Shown: positions 1 through 11,671 of the stretch, in pieces | Layout of the letters: the number at the start of each line of letters is the position of its first letter | Position numbering within the stretch: the first letter of the stretch is position 1 | Assembly (NCBI RefSeq): GCF_009727055.1 | Contig: NC_052357.1 | Location: 14,763,376 to 14,827,375 of the forward strand | Direction of reading: 5' to 3' | Origin: Benincasa hispida | Lineage: Eukaryota > Streptophyta > Magnoliopsida > Cucurbitales > Cucurbitaceae | Length of the DNA: 64,000 nt | Translations under genes and position numbers: made by a program | The notes under the pieces: model-generated | Database searches by the model: none | Seen by the model: only the letters and a program-made list of their open reading frames with translations | Told to the model about the DNA's origin: nothing

Positions 1-1039
1 GGCTCATGTATGCCTTTGCGTTGGTTGTATGAAACCCTTAGCCATTTTTCAAGTTTTCTTGCTTCCATTCTCCATGCCTTCTTGCGTCCAACATGATTTA
101 AGCCCTTCATAGGCGTTTGGACCTTTGGTCATTTTTTTTTTGGATAATTTTAATGTTTTCCACCCTTTGTTCCAATATCCTTACTTAGTATTTTTCTTCT
201 CTATTTAACCTCCCACTTTAGATTTAGTGTTAGGGTCTTATAGTACCACTGCTTATCACTAAACTGAGTGAATTATTTTGATACCTTCTCTATGTACTTC
301 AGCATCAAAATCATAACATAACTGAACTAGGTAGTACAACTCAGATACCTTCTCCTTGTACCTCAGTATTGAACTGAAAATACATGATAGGAAAACATTT
401 TCATAAAACATGCTTACTGAAAGCTTGATCTCATAAATCATAGTTTTCACAAGAACATCATTTGTTAATGCATGCTCAACAACATTAAGAGCACATATGA
501 TTTAAAACATAATACAAATACTTGTAACATAAACATGTCATAGAATCTCCTTTTGAAAACTACCATGGTTCAACCATTGTACCAAAGCATATTTCATAAA
601 CTTTGTAACTAGCATGCGTTTATAAACTTTAGAGAAATGCATTGCTTGGAACTTCTTGTAAAATAACCAACATAGAGGTAACTGTCAATAAAGCATGGAT
701 TATTTAAATATTTATAAACCATTTATAAATCATTTATAGTTACTCATAGCTCGTCGGGCTCTTAAATGATTTATATGCCTCTTTTAGCTCTTCTTGGCCT
801 GAAAGGACATAATCCCTGGTTAGATTCCTTAGAATACTCATAAAAAAGCTTTAGGTAGCTCACTTACCGATGAAAATTTCACCAACAAAACAACATTAAT
901 AGTAAGATGATCATTATGAGCGAGATCATCCTCATGAGCGAGATTTGTGACTTTTCCAGCGAGATTTATGACTTCTAGCGAGATTCAGCACAAAACCAGC
1001 AAGATTTTCATCCTTAGCTAGATCCTTCTCTTCCTTAAC

Positions 1040-1141
1040 TCACTTTCGCTCTCACTCATTTTCTTATCTCTCGCTCGCTTTTGCTCATTTTCTTATCTCT
1101 CGCTCTCACTCATTTTCTTATCTCGCTCTTGCTCTCGCTCA
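1040..1141. repeat. Pyrimidine-rich tandem repeat (CTCGCTCTCACTCATTTTCT-like)
   Basis: Three imperfect copies of a roughly 33-38 base unit built from CTCGCTC, ACTCATTTTC and TTATCTCT. Purine-strand relatives with the word AGCGAGAT occur just upstream at about 915-1015. It lies inside the family C LTR. Confidence 0.6.
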
Positions 1142-1720
1142 TAATGGTGAGCTGCCTGCTTAATCTTCCCAAGCAGTTGCCCGCTTACGCACCGATTCCC
1201 TGTTCCAAATTAAAAAATTCATAACTCAAAATCCAAGACTCTTTTTAAGAAACTTCCTTCTACAAACCTGTTTAGAATCGAGCAAATTTATTAACTATAA
1301 AATTTCAGCCAAAAATGTTTTGTAATTTGTCCTGAAGCTTCCAATCTTCACTCTAGGCTCTAATTAATTCGAGAATCTGCCCTTTTGCTAATTCATCACT
1401 TTTTGCTATTCTCCGTGTAAGATCTTTCTCCGGAAAAACAGCCTCAAAAACAAAATTCTCCCAGCTTTCAAACGGCACTGATCTCACTTAATTTGCTCAA
1501 GTCATTTTCCAAAATCGAGCTTCTAAATTTCCTCTCCCTTTTATACATCTTTCCGCCTCCCATGTTCAAGGATCAAACTGCCACCTCATCCAGCACTTGG
1601 TGCTTCCGGCCAATTCCCATTTGTAGGTTTCTTCAATTAATTTATTTTTCCTTCCTTTCCTTCATAACCCACATTAGGCCTTTTCCTTATAATATAAATT
1701 TAGTGTGTATCGTATACTCC

Positions 1721-1842
1721 ATCGTCTAACGCCCAACGCCTATCGTCTAGTGCCTAACGCCTATCGTCTAGCGTCCAGCGCCCAACGTCTATCGTCTAGC
1801 ACCCAACGTCCATTGTCTAGCGCCCAATGTCTATCATCTAGC
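1721..1842. repeat. Minisatellite, about 21-bp unit
   Basis: About six tandem units of the form ATCGTCTAGCGCCCAACGTC with substitutions and one longer unit. The array is cut short in the related copy at about 39413-39460, where only two units remain, so copy number varies between family members. Confidence 0.75.
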
Positions 1843-2247
1843 CTTGCCGTGCAGCTCATCGTCTAGCGCATCGTTCAGCTCCATGCGATTACTACACGAT
1901 CGCCTACCGCATCGGTTAGCTATCCGCACGTTTACTATACGATCGCCCATCGCCTGCCTACACGATTGCCTACCTCGCACACACTTGAGGCTGTCACAAG
2001 CCTTATCAACGCATCATGCCTTTCAACCCATGCGTTCATCCTTATTACCAATGCATAGTTTACCCCTGCCTTAGTTGCTACACACGCAACCCCATGCATC
2101 CACACTTCTCGATCAACGCATGCCTACACTTTGCTTCCATACTTAGCAAATTTTCACTTGTTATATTATCTAAAACTCACCCTTCATAATTTTACTTAAC
2201 ACGCATGTTACTCACTTATGTAGGAAAAATGGAGTACGAGGTTTACA

Positions 2248-2597
2248 GTTCATGACCGAGGCAATCATTGAGTTTGAGTGCGCGGTGTTCGTGCTATGTA
2301 GTAGCCATGTTGGATGACCGTTCGAGGTTGCTATGTTCGAGCATTCATGATCAAGGACCTTGGTGATGTGTCTATAAATGTGCGTATAGTTTCTTCTTGT
2401 TCATTTGTATTATCATGCTATAATTTCTGTAATGAATGCATAACCGTATGTTTCGTTTATGAATGTAAGTTGTAAAGTTCATATATGATTGTAATTTGGA
2501 ATGATCATTCTGCTGCTCATGGAAATCCTCGTGCATGATATTTCTAATGGATACATAATATATCTACAATGAGGGGAGTACAACTACAAGCTATAGT
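2248..2597 (+). repeat. Copia-like LTR segment, family D (part 1 of an interrupted copy)
   Basis: This AT-rich stretch is collinear with 41561-41916. It continues after the solo LTR at 5271-5335 and again after the Athila-like element at 18428-19154. No ORF. Confidence 0.7.
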
Positions 2598-5270
2598 TGT
2601 CACACCCAGCCCCAGACCATCCTCTCAGCCTAGGAAAGGGTGTGACTGCAGCAGTTATAAACCCTTTGGCTGACACTTACTGCTTAATAACTCTTGTGGA
2701 ATAACTTTGAAACCAAAATATAACTCATATATAGCGGAATGTATTTAGGCCAACAATTTATTAATTTAGAAACATAACATATTTAGAGTCCTTACAACAC
2801 TAGATCTACAAGTCCCAAAACCCTAAACTCTAGTCCCTATATGAACAATAGTAACATGTGTACAATATTAACAGTAACCACCTAAACAGAGGGTTTACAA
2901 ATCTCTTATTCCTTTAGTGGCAGAGCAGATGCAGAGCTATCTTTAGAGGATTTGAACGCTACTTGTTGGGGGGGGAGGGGGGGAGAAAACATTTGAAAAC
3001 GGGGTGAGTTTACGCCCAGTGAGTGACTTAAGAAAGATAATTGATTCTCATGCAAAATCTCAATAAAGAGTTTAACTGAAATATAAGCTTCTACAGTACT
3101 TGTACTGCAGTGTAAACATTTTCCAAGTATAAAGCATATAAAGCTGTTTTACTCATAAAACAGTAAAACTATTTCTCAGTTCAAAGTAACCCCACTGTGG
3201 GTAAAACTAATCCCAACACCAACTACTAGTCAAGAGAGAACCCTTTTGCTTAATCTCTGACTCTAACTACCTACGTGCACGTGGCCATACTAAGTACCGT
3301 CATACCTTAGGCACTTCTGCTCAGATACCCTCTCAAATGTCCTTCAGTATCGAGCTACTAGGATACCTTCTCAAATGTCCTTCAGTATCCGGTTGGTTTG
3401 GTACCTTCTCAAACGTCCTTCCGTACCAAAAGATACCTTCTCAAATGTCCTTCAGTATCTAGTTGGGCGGATACCTTCTCAAACGTCCTTCGGTATCACG
3501 TTTTGAGTAAAACTAGTCATAAATGACTTTTCTCTTTAAAGCATGTAAAGTATAACACATATAAAAACATAGCTTTAAAGATACTAATGCATGCTGAGTA
3601 TATTTAACACATATAAATCGCTTTTAAACAATTTCTCACACATGCATGCGTTCAAAACATAATTCATAGTTTGCTTGGAAATCACTTTGTAAAACTAGCT
3701 GGCATGAGAATAATCCTCTTTAAAACTTGCTTTCTATAACAAATTGTAATAAAAAATTTTAAGCAAATGTTTTAGTCAAAACGTTTTAGCCACTCACCTC
3801 GATCGCTTAGGAACTTTTCACTCTAGTAGCTCCCTTTTCTACCTCGGGCTCCCTTTTCACCCCTAGAATCCAGATTCAAATTGCAGCTTAGATTACTCAT
3901 AGTTATAGACCTTATTTTGAGATACGTCCTTCTACAAAAATGTTCTAAAATATCTCAGGAAGCTTACCCTAAAATATGAGCTCCAAACGCCTCGTGTTTT
4001 AGCCGGAATCACAGAATCTTCAAGACTCGCCCAACCTGATTCGACAGCCTGACCCTTCTGTCTTCTTCTACGTTTCCAGCCCGATCCCTTCGAGATTTTC
4101 TTCTGGCAGCCATACCCGGAAAACTAGACTTTCATATCTTTCAGGTGGATTTGGAATCACTCCAAACTCATGAGTAAATTGGGAGAAATCTTCGTCCCAA
4201 GTTGATGCGTCCTCTTTAGACCTCACTGTCCAATGCGTCCTCTATGACTAACGCATGGATTTAGCTCCAACGCAAGGTTTGCTCAACTCTCCCACTCTTT
4301 TTACGATATTTCTGAATTGTGATCTAAAAATGAAGTCTTTTGGCCCTATTGATAGGCATCCAAACCTTCTCCAGAATTGACACCACCTACTTGGCTGCAT
4401 GGCTAAGTGTCTCCTTCTCACCCCATCAACGCAATGCTGTGATCATCACAAGCTAAGTGTCTCCCTCCCACGTTGCCCAATAGCATTGAGGCTCCAATCT
4501 GATGCCACCACCTCCCAATTCTTAAGGCTTCAAGGCTTTTCCTCCCAAGAAGACACAGGTTTTGATGACGTTTTCATCCCATGTGGACCTCACCCCCTTG
4601 TATGCGGTCAAAACCTTGAGATGTTAAAATGCCTACAGTCCATAAACAATGCATTAGCCCTCTACTCAATGACTAGCAAAGCCAATTCACTATCATACAC
4701 CTTCAACTTAGGCCATCGCAAGGAGTAACCATCACCAACGCATAGGGTGACCGTTCATCCTCGACGCATGACTCACTAGGTAGCATCCACACAGCTTTAT
4801 TGCCTTGGGCGCATGGGTGTTGGCCCCAATGCATAGGCGCGCTGCATAGGCTGGTCCCCTCGACTTATTGGCAGGGCGTCCGGCAAAGGCTGCTCGATGC
4901 ATGGGTAGGGCGTCTGGTCGAGGCTGCTCGACGCATGGTATGGGCGCTGGCCGAGGCTACTCGACGCATGGGCTGCATTTCCATGCATGCCTCGCCTACT
5001 CGTGTGCCTTCACACGCATCATCTTCATTTTCCTTCTTTAGCCGCATGCCCTCATTAACACCATCCTCCAACGCATCATCATACAAATTTCTATACTTAG
5101 CCAAATTCTCCAAATTTTCCCCAAAAGTCCAACTTCCAAATTTCCTCTTTTCTTTTTATTTTCCACTCTTTTCTCTACCATTCCACATTAATTTTCACAT
5201 CAACCTACTCATCACACTAGTCTTAGTAGGGAACATACTCAAGTAGAGAAATTAGGATTCGAGGTTCACA
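2598..5270 (-). mobile_element. Solo LTR of a Ty3/gypsy chromovirus (family A)
   Basis: This 2673-base unit starts TGTCACACCC and ends GGTTCACA on the plus strand; read on the minus strand it is TGTGAACC...GTGTGACA, the same ends as the 5' LTR at 33409-36068 (2660 bases), and the two are similar throughout. It is flanked by a perfect 5-base target duplication, ATAGT, at 2593-2597 and 5271-5275. The related sequence at 41880-41960 has one ATAGT and no insert. No internal region remains, so unequal or intra-element LTR recombination is the usual explanation. Short ORFs inside it have no recognisable product. Confidence 0.92.
3324..3497. repeat. Array of five short hairpin units in the solo LTR
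   Basis: Units at 3324-3351, 3361-3390, 3400-3427, 3431-3460 and 3470-3497 share the core ACCTTCTCAAA(T/C)GTCCTTC and have complementary ends (GGATAC/GTATCC, GGTAC/GTACC, AGATAC/GTATCT, GATACC/GGTATC). The end bases change in matched pairs between units. Related units lie at about 33950-34080 in the other LTR copy and at 276-372. Confidence 0.8.
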
Positions 5271-5335
5271 ATAGTGGACAATCCTGTTAGTTAACGAATG
5301 TTGATTAATTAGGTTAAAGAGTTTGACCAGTTAGT
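5271..5335 (+). repeat. Family D LTR segment (part 2) between two insertions
   Basis: A 65-base remnant, including the right ATAGT and the left TTAGT target duplications, collinear with 41912-41976. It shows that the two large insertions hit the same older repeat about 65 bases apart. Confidence 0.85.
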
Positions 5336-5745
5336 TGATAACCTATAGAAATACAAGTTATTTATGCCACCTTATCTAGATAGTGCCGCCAAAAGTTAGT
5401 GAATATGCGCCGATTGTATGAAAATTAGACTAGAATTACAATAATTATAAATGATCGCAATTAGACCCACTAACACCATAAAGATGGAAGACAAGCCAAA
5501 TTTTACTCTGTTTTGTAGGAAACCATGTCACCGCTTGCACTCAAAGCTCACGAGAAACTGATCAACGCGTCTCTATCACATTGCGCCCGTCAATCAACAA
5601 TGAAAAGATGATTACCGCAATGACGATACAATGCGACAGTTGATCCAGAGCTGTATTTTAATCGCATGTGGTAACAAAAACAACACCGCATGCAAATCCA
5701 CGATCGAAAGATGTAGCTGAACAACGCAAAAGAGGAGGATTGAGA

Positions 5746-5751
5746 CACGTG
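5746..5751 (+). promoter_or_regulatory. CACGTG G-box in LTR U3
   Basis: The palindrome ACACGTGT lies 95 bases upstream of the LTR TATA box. The same word at the same place occurs in all seven copies that cover it: 17053, 21147, 22369, 25321, 27094 and 39748 in addition to this one. G-box/ABRE motifs bind plant bZIP and bHLH factors; use by this LTR is inference. Confidence 0.6.
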
Positions 5752-5840
5752 TACAACTAACGGTTGTGCAGAATTGACGGTCTGATTGCATAACAGGAGG
5801 AATAATTATTCCTCCATATTCGGAGTCAAAGACCTGCACC

Positions 5841-5848
5841 TATAAATA
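5841..5848 (+). promoter_or_regulatory. LTR TATA box (TATAAATA)
   Basis: TATAAATA in the context CACCTATAAATACC. Also seen at 17184-17191 and 25452-25459, and on the minus strand at 21014-21021 and 22236-22243. It marks the probable U3/R boundary region. Confidence 0.7.
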
Positions 5849-7085
5849 CCTCATAGATTTCAGAGAAAACTCATGCTACTTGATACGGGGCTAATTGCTG
5901 CAAAAGTGTTGAGAGAAAAGGCTGAGTTAAATGCTTCAGTGAAGACATCCGAGAAGAAGATGAGACAAGGCCGAGAGGTAAGTCTCAGATTTAATCTGCC
6001 AAACACCCGATCGGAAGCTCTGTGCATAGATCTCTGCTACCAGTGGAGCAAGCCTGAGAGGGAAGCTCCTCCTACCATCAGATCCATCCTATCCGGCAAG
6101 TAGATCTCCATCGAATCGGTGCCAAGACATTGGCACATGTTTGTATCTATTCTATCTCTTTCATTGTTGTATTTCACTTTCTCTTTATTTCTTCATTCAC
6201 ACACCATGTATCAAACGCTTAATAGACATATCAAATGTTTCGATAGCTTTCATATACCATTCTCTGACTATTTCCGTTCCTCCATTAATCACTTTCTTCA
6301 TGATGTCTTCTTAATTCCCTGATAGTTAATATGAATTAAACAAGTACTTAATCTGTGTTAAAGATGTAGAATGCATTTAGCTAAGGCATGCTAGACGACA
6401 TCTTCACCTGTGAGAGCAGAAGTGAAGATGCCATTCTGATCTATCGAGAGAAGGTTAGAAGAATGCGTTAACTAAAGCAAGTAGTACTTCCAGACATGGA
6501 AGCAACCTTGCGTTCATTACGTTAGTCTCTGTTTCACCACAGACATGTGGGAGCGCGGCCGATCACTGAAAGGTGTACGCCAAGAGAAGAGCAGAACATC
6601 AATGCAATTGAGAACTTGCGCTGTTTATATTATTTATCTTTCTTTTTCTATTATGTTCATAAGACTTGTTGCCGCATTCCACGTTCTTTGCATAACCTTC
6701 ACAGCCAGCCTTGACCCTAGCATCTTGTAACATGAAGCCCGTATCTTGTATCATCTAGCTTAGGTTTACTGTATTTTTATTTTATTATCGCATTTTTACT
6801 GCTTTACTTTATTCTAGTGCACTTTTATACTTGTACAAACACATATTTAAAGATTGAAAAACCTGGTCGCATATATCATGAACATACCACAATAACCTAG
6901 AACAGTCCCTATGTTTGACCTCGGATCACACCGAGAATCTTGTAGTGGAATTACACTTGGTTTCATCATAAGGAATCTTGTGACAACGCATGGCATACTA
7001 CGTGAACATCCATAATTAACGCATATCTAGAAGTAGTATTGCATCATTTCAAGCATAGAACACCACAGCATTTACAATAAGTTTA

Positions 7086-7103
7086 TGGCGCCGTTGCCAG
7101 GGA
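7086..7103 (+). other. Primer binding site, tRNA-Asp type
   Basis: TGGCGCCGTTGCCAGGGA matches the complement of the plant tRNA-Asp 3' end at 17 of 18 bases (A for G at the 14th). It lies six bases inside the LTR end, as expected. This primer type is usual for Athila and related elements. Confidence 0.85.
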
Positions 7104-7200
7104 CTTGGTTAATGGTTTATTGTTTGAGTGTGTTTTTGGTATTTTGTAGGACAGATCTCATTATACTGGCTGTTCAATGTGAAGAGCAGCCTGACAGTTT

Positions 7201-8690
7201 ATGAGTCCTAGTGCTGAACCAGAATTCGAAGCTGACCCTGAGATCGAGCGTACTTTCCGTGCAAGGGCACGTTAGAACCGAATTAGTCGAAAGAAGGCAG
7301 CCAACATGGCGGACAACAACGATAATGCAGTATCGGTTATGAACCAAGGGTAGTTCGACCGGCTCAGGATCCTATCTTCCTAGCGGCTGATCGCAACATC
7401 CCGATGCGTAATTATGCGGGACCCAATTTGTATGATTTTTCTCCTAGAATCTCGAGGCCGAATGTGGAGAAGAATATGCATTTTGGGATTAAGCCGGTCA
7501 TGCTGTAGATGATTCAAAATGCCGGGCAGTTCGGGGGTCTGCAAGGTGAAGACCCACACACCCATCTGACCAGCTTTGTCGAGATGTGTGACAATTTTTC
7601 CTTACCTGGCGTGACCCCAAAGAATATAAGACTGTATTTATTCCCTTACACCTTGAGGGACAAGGCTAAGAGGTGAGCTTACTCACTGGAGCCAAATGAG
7701 ATCACTTCATGGGAGAAATTGGTGGAACGGTTCATGAAGAAGTTCTTTCCACCTGCCGTCAACACAAGGTGACGAAAAGACGTGTTGAACTTTGAACAGA
7801 AGGAGAATGAGACCCTGAGCACTGCCTGGGTGCGATTTAGAAGGCTGGTGAAAAACTGCCCACATATCAGGATCCACGATTGTGTCTTGATGGAAACGTT
7901 TTATAATGGCCTGAATTGAGCGACGCAAGCTGTTGCTGATGCCTTCGCAACAGGAGGTTTTATGGATATGACATACACAAAGGCTATAGTCATCCTCCAC
8001 CGTATCTCGTGCAATATGGATGACTGGATCAACGATGGATATAGAGGCCAAGGCACCGAGAGAAGGAAAAATGAAACAGCCATTGTCCCTGCGGAGACAA
8101 TGACTACGTTGGCCGCGCAGATGGCCACGGTGACCTCGATCCTCCAGTCAATGGCAATTAACCAAGGAGCCATTGCTCTACAATCAGCGCAACCCGCTGC
8201 ACCGGCTCAAGTGGCCGCAATCAGTTGCATCAATTGTGGAGGGGCTCACGGATCTGACATGTGCCCATTGAACCTTCAGCAAGTGTGTGCTATCCAGAAC
8301 AACCCCTTTAGCAATACCTATAATTCGGGCTAGAGGAACCATCCCAACTTCGGTTGGGGAGGCAATCCCAACCTAGGGGGCAGTTAACCATCAAGAGGGC
8401 AGTAGAGAGAATCCTCCTTTTCACTACAATCAAAGGCAATCAAGACCGCACAACCAGCAACCATCATCATCTAACACCTCGGGAAGCTCGTTAGAGACGC
8501 TGCTGAAGCAATATATGGTAAAACGATGTAGTGATGCAAGCAACAAGCGTCTTCAATAAGGAATCTGGAGTTCTAGGTGGGCCAACTAGCCTATGAGCTA
8601 AGAAGTTGAAACACGGAACATTGCCCAACAATTCAGAAGCCTCGGGATCTACAGGGAAGAAGCAATGTCCTTAAGACATTGAGCGACAAG
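7201..8690 (+). pseudogene. Athila-like gag, decayed
   Basis: Structural capsid/nucleocapsid protein of the element. From the ATG at 7201 the frame reads MSPSAEPEFEADPEIERTFR, then meets TAG at 7273-7275. After a shift near 7345 the main gag domain can be followed: DPHTHLTSFVEMCDNF, LYLFPYTLRDKAKR, SWEKLVERFMKKFFP, ETLSTAWVRFRRLVKNCPHI and ETFYNGLN, all typical of plant gypsy gag. At about 8230-8270 there is a zinc-knuckle-like CINCGGAHGSDMC (C-X2-C-X3-H-X4-C, as in Athila gag). The C-terminal word VGQLAYELR is present near 8580-8600. In-frame stops occur near 7507, 7672, 7771, 7917 and 8331, among others. The longest open piece is 7962-8333. It cannot make a full protein. Confidence 0.85.
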
Positions 8691-9268
8691 TTTGATCACC
8701 TGCGGAGATGTGGATTGCGATCACTCATGACAACGCAATTTTCGGTCCATATCTCAATACTATGTTTAATGCTTTATTAAATTTCTGTCTATTTGAATTC
8801 TGAATTTTGTCTTCAATTCTTCATTTAATTCAATTTTGACTTTATGAATTTATTTCCTCATTTATTTCTTTGCAATTCAATTTTGTTTCGTCTTTAATTC
8901 TTTGAATTTTTCTGTAATTAATGCGTTGAGCTTTAAATTATGAATGATCGAGTAATAAAGAAAAATTTACTGCCGCAAGTTATAGCACTTGCATTGATAA
9001 AAAAATATATATAATAAAAATAATTAAATAATTAACAACAAATATGCAAGGTGATAATGGACGCATCTCAAACCAATAAGGAATGCTTTGCGTTCACCTA
9101 ACTCAACTATATTGAGTTGAGGGGTGTGTTGTGCTCGTATATGTCCTTTACCCATCCTTAGCTAAATGCACTATGTTGAGGTATCCTCTAGAAATGCGTT
9201 GGTTAAGGGGTGTGTTGCGGGAATATATGCGTTGTTGCCTGTCCTTTGCGAAAATGCAGTTGCGTTGG
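8691..9268 (+). other. Non-coding spacer of the Athila-like element
   Basis: AT-rich sequence with TTCAATT-type runs at about 8790-8930 and no ORF of note. In an autonomous element the protease and reverse transcriptase would be expected about here. I see none of their motifs on either strand. Confidence 0.6.
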
Positions 9269-9727
9269 TGTAATACCCCGCACATTTTTTTTAGTAATAA
9301 TGTAACTTCAGTAACTTTATTATTTGAAATTTCAGTGTTATTAGTTGGAGGGCATTGTTAGAATTTTGGACTTCAATTATAAGTACGGTAATCTAATTGA
9401 TGGCGCAGCGGAATTCGTGATCGTGTCACTAGGACTAGACTTTTTCGCTTCCGCACCTTGAAATTTGAGTCCTTATTTTTCTCTTAATATTTAGTTTTAC
9501 TGTTTAAAATTTATTACTAAGGATAATTTTTTTATATACTTTTGTTAGTCTTTAAGAATTTTTGGTACCTTATTATTTGTTTTAACAATTGAATTTAATA
9601 AATGTCTTTTGAACTTCTCTTGTTTAATTAGCATTTATTTCAAATAACTAAGCGTCATTTTAAATTCTTTGCATGCATTTATTTTAGTAACAGCCTTACC
9701 TAAGTCCTAGGGGGTCGGGTTGTTACA
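9269..9727 (+). repeat. 5' LTR of the nested element
   Basis: 459 bases from TGTAATACC to GGTTGTTACA. It aligns with 11672-12123 along its whole length with scattered substitutions and small indels, roughly 5-7 percent different by eye. Confidence 0.92.
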
Positions 9728-9729
9728 GT

Positions 9730-9741
9730 TGGTATCAGAGC
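9730..9741 (+). other. Primer binding site, initiator tRNA-Met type
   Basis: TGGTATCAGAGC starts two bases after the LTR. It is the standard site complementary to the 3' end of plant initiator tRNA-Met. Confidence 0.9.
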
Positions 9742-11658
9742 CCATGTTTTGGGTTCTATAGACTGACTTACTATGTAAGTCTTGATTGTCTCTGTGGCCC
9801 ATGAACGGATTCCTCGTCATCGCTAGGTACGTCTTATCGATTACAAGTTTTATGATAGTTGTGCATTAAAATATTTGTTTAGCTTAAATGCACTAGTTAT
9901 GTTCTAATGCTAGGTCAGTGACTCGTTAGAAGTTATTATAAGAGGATTATTAGGTATGACACTACAAAAGGAGGAAAATAAAATAAAATAAATTATGAGG
10001 TCACTTGGCACTAGTTTATCTCATGGAAATTATGTTAGAAATGAAAAAAAATATATACCTCAGCTTAGAGATCTTAAAGATTGATGCAACTATGTAGAGT
10101 TACGACAGTTTAGGAATAAAGGTATGTATATGTTTAAGCCAAGGAATAAATTGTCGAGACAAGAATTGATCAAGGACTATTGTTATGTTTTGTGTTGGAT
10201 GGTGCAATTAATGGTAGTATAAATACACAGGCCAGTACTCAAGTATAAGGTTAAAAGTTGTTTTATGAATAAGAGGGAAAGAAGAAGAGTCTATAGATTT
10301 ATTAAAGGTTTTGAGATATTAAAAACCCAACATTTCGAGAAGAATTTTAGAAAGGATTCATAAATCATAATCATTTGGGTAATACTACAACTTGATGAAC
10401 TAGGTAAAGTATGTGTAATGATATAAAGAATTCTTTTGGAATATCTAGCTAGGTAGATGTCATTAAAGGAAGCTAAAATAGTTGGACATGACCTTGGACT
10501 TAAAGGGGTTAAAACTATTATTTGTTTAGGTTGAAGGATTATTTTAGTATACCTAGACTAAACCCAGAGCCTTGTTGTGTTAAGGAGATCCCAGTTAGAC
10601 AAACTTGAAGAAACAAAAGTCTTTTGGAGTTTAAACGTATGCAAATTGGCAAAGAGGAATTCTACAAGATGGAAATTCTTAGTGAGAGAGATAATATTTA
10701 TGGAGGAGTTAAGTAAAATATAATTTAGTAAAGAGATTATGTTCCACATGGAAAGTGGAAAAAAAGGGAGGTGACTTGAATTTAGTGGTTTTATCACAGA
10801 GAAGTGTGAATGAGAGAAAAGTCTCCAAGAAAGTTTACTCTTTTGGAAAGAGAGAAAAAAAAAATTAATGTGTTCGAAACTCCTAGTTAAGTATGGTTTG
10901 AAGGCTTGATAAGAGGGTTACAAGGTATTTGTTTTGGTGTAAAAGAAGAATACCTCATTATCATGTGGAACTTTATGACAATATGTGTTAGATGGAAAGA
11001 TAGCTTATGTAGGTGATTGGTATGGAACTTTATTTTAACACAAGAATCTGTTATCGAAATAGAAGGTTGAGAAGGGATAAGTTAAAATGGAGTTACTAGT
11101 AACAGTAGATGTTCGAGAACTATTGATATGGTATGTTGAGGCTTCGTTAGTTAAGATGTAAAACATTGAGGGCATTAGTAGATTTAATGGATTTTGACTT
11201 CGTGTGCAAGTGTTAGAAACATGAACTAGCAAGACCATCAATTTGATTGAGAAAAGAAAATAAATCAAACTCGAGGTAGACAATAATGGTATATGCACAA
11301 AATTAAGTAAGTTGGATCTTCCAATATAACCATTGGTCTAAGAGATAGATTTGGCAATAAAGTTGAGTTGATAGTAAGAAGATACTAAAAGTGGGTTTGG
11401 AGCATTACAAGATAGTATGTATTCTCTTGCATGGGCAATGAGTTAACTAGCTTTAGGGAGTACGAGTAATCCAAGCTAGGACTTATGAATCAAGAAGGTT
11501 TTTTCGTTAAAAAAAAAAAATGACTTCAACGATCAATTATGGTTATTACGAGGTTATGAAAATGTGTTATCAATTAACTTATGCTATAGCATCCAGGGAC
11601 TTCAAACACCACCAGAGTTTTTTTTTTAAGAATGAACTTTCGAGGATGAAAGTTCTTT
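9742..11658. other. Internal region of the nested element, no coding capacity seen
   Basis: About 1.9 kb, purine-rich on the plus strand, with many AAG/GAG and stop-rich frames. The longest ORFs (10558-10797 and 11035-11298, minus) lack any recognisable domain and are probably chance. Confidence 0.6.
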
Positions 11659-11671
11659 GAGGAGGGAAGAA
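11659..11671 (+). other. Polypurine tract of the nested element
   Basis: GAGGAGGGAAGAA directly before the 3' LTR start, preceded by a GAGGATGAAAGTTCTTT motif seen before the 3' LTR in many plant gypsy elements. Confidence 0.8.

Larger units (their letters stand above)
1..2247 (-). repeat. LTR-like repeat, family C, left-truncated by window edge
   Basis: The stretch has no believable ORF. On the minus strand its right end reads TGTAAACCTCGTACTCC, resembling the TGTGAACCCCGAATCC start of the chromovirus LTRs elsewhere in the window, so I read it as a related LTR in minus orientation. It contains hairpin units of the GATACC type at 276-310 and 341-372, a pyrimidine-rich block and a 21-bp minisatellite. 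Its segment from about 1600 to 1820 recurs at 39292-39470, and the part from about 1960 to 2247 recurs near 41280-41560. The family assignment is by inference from ends and internal repeats. Confidence 0.5.
5336..7079 (+). repeat. 5' LTR of the Athila-like element (family B)
   Basis: Begins TGATAACC and is similar over its length to 16643-18427; the 3' LTR has an extra stretch of about 45 bases near 17135. The right end aligns with ACAACA at the end of the 3' LTR, where this copy reads ACAATA, so its terminal dinucleotide has decayed. It carries a G-box and a TATA box. The first bases form a stem-loop with GAAA in the loop, here weakened by substitutions. Short ORFs in it are chance. Confidence 0.9.

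Noticed and set aside
3324..3497. Array of tRNA-like or CRISPR-like hairpins
   Set aside because: Units are 28-30 bases with short stems and no tRNA features; spacing is irregular and the array belongs to an LTR.
4399..5246. ORFs of 109 and 148 codons in the solo LTR
   Set aside because: They lie within a bounded LTR with target duplications and are not kept in the other LTR copy; codon content follows the GCATGG/TGCGTT repeats.
9730..9741. tRNA gene fragment at TGGTATCAGAGC (also 47868-47879)
   Set aside because: Only the primer-complementary end is present next to LTRs; no tRNA fold around it.
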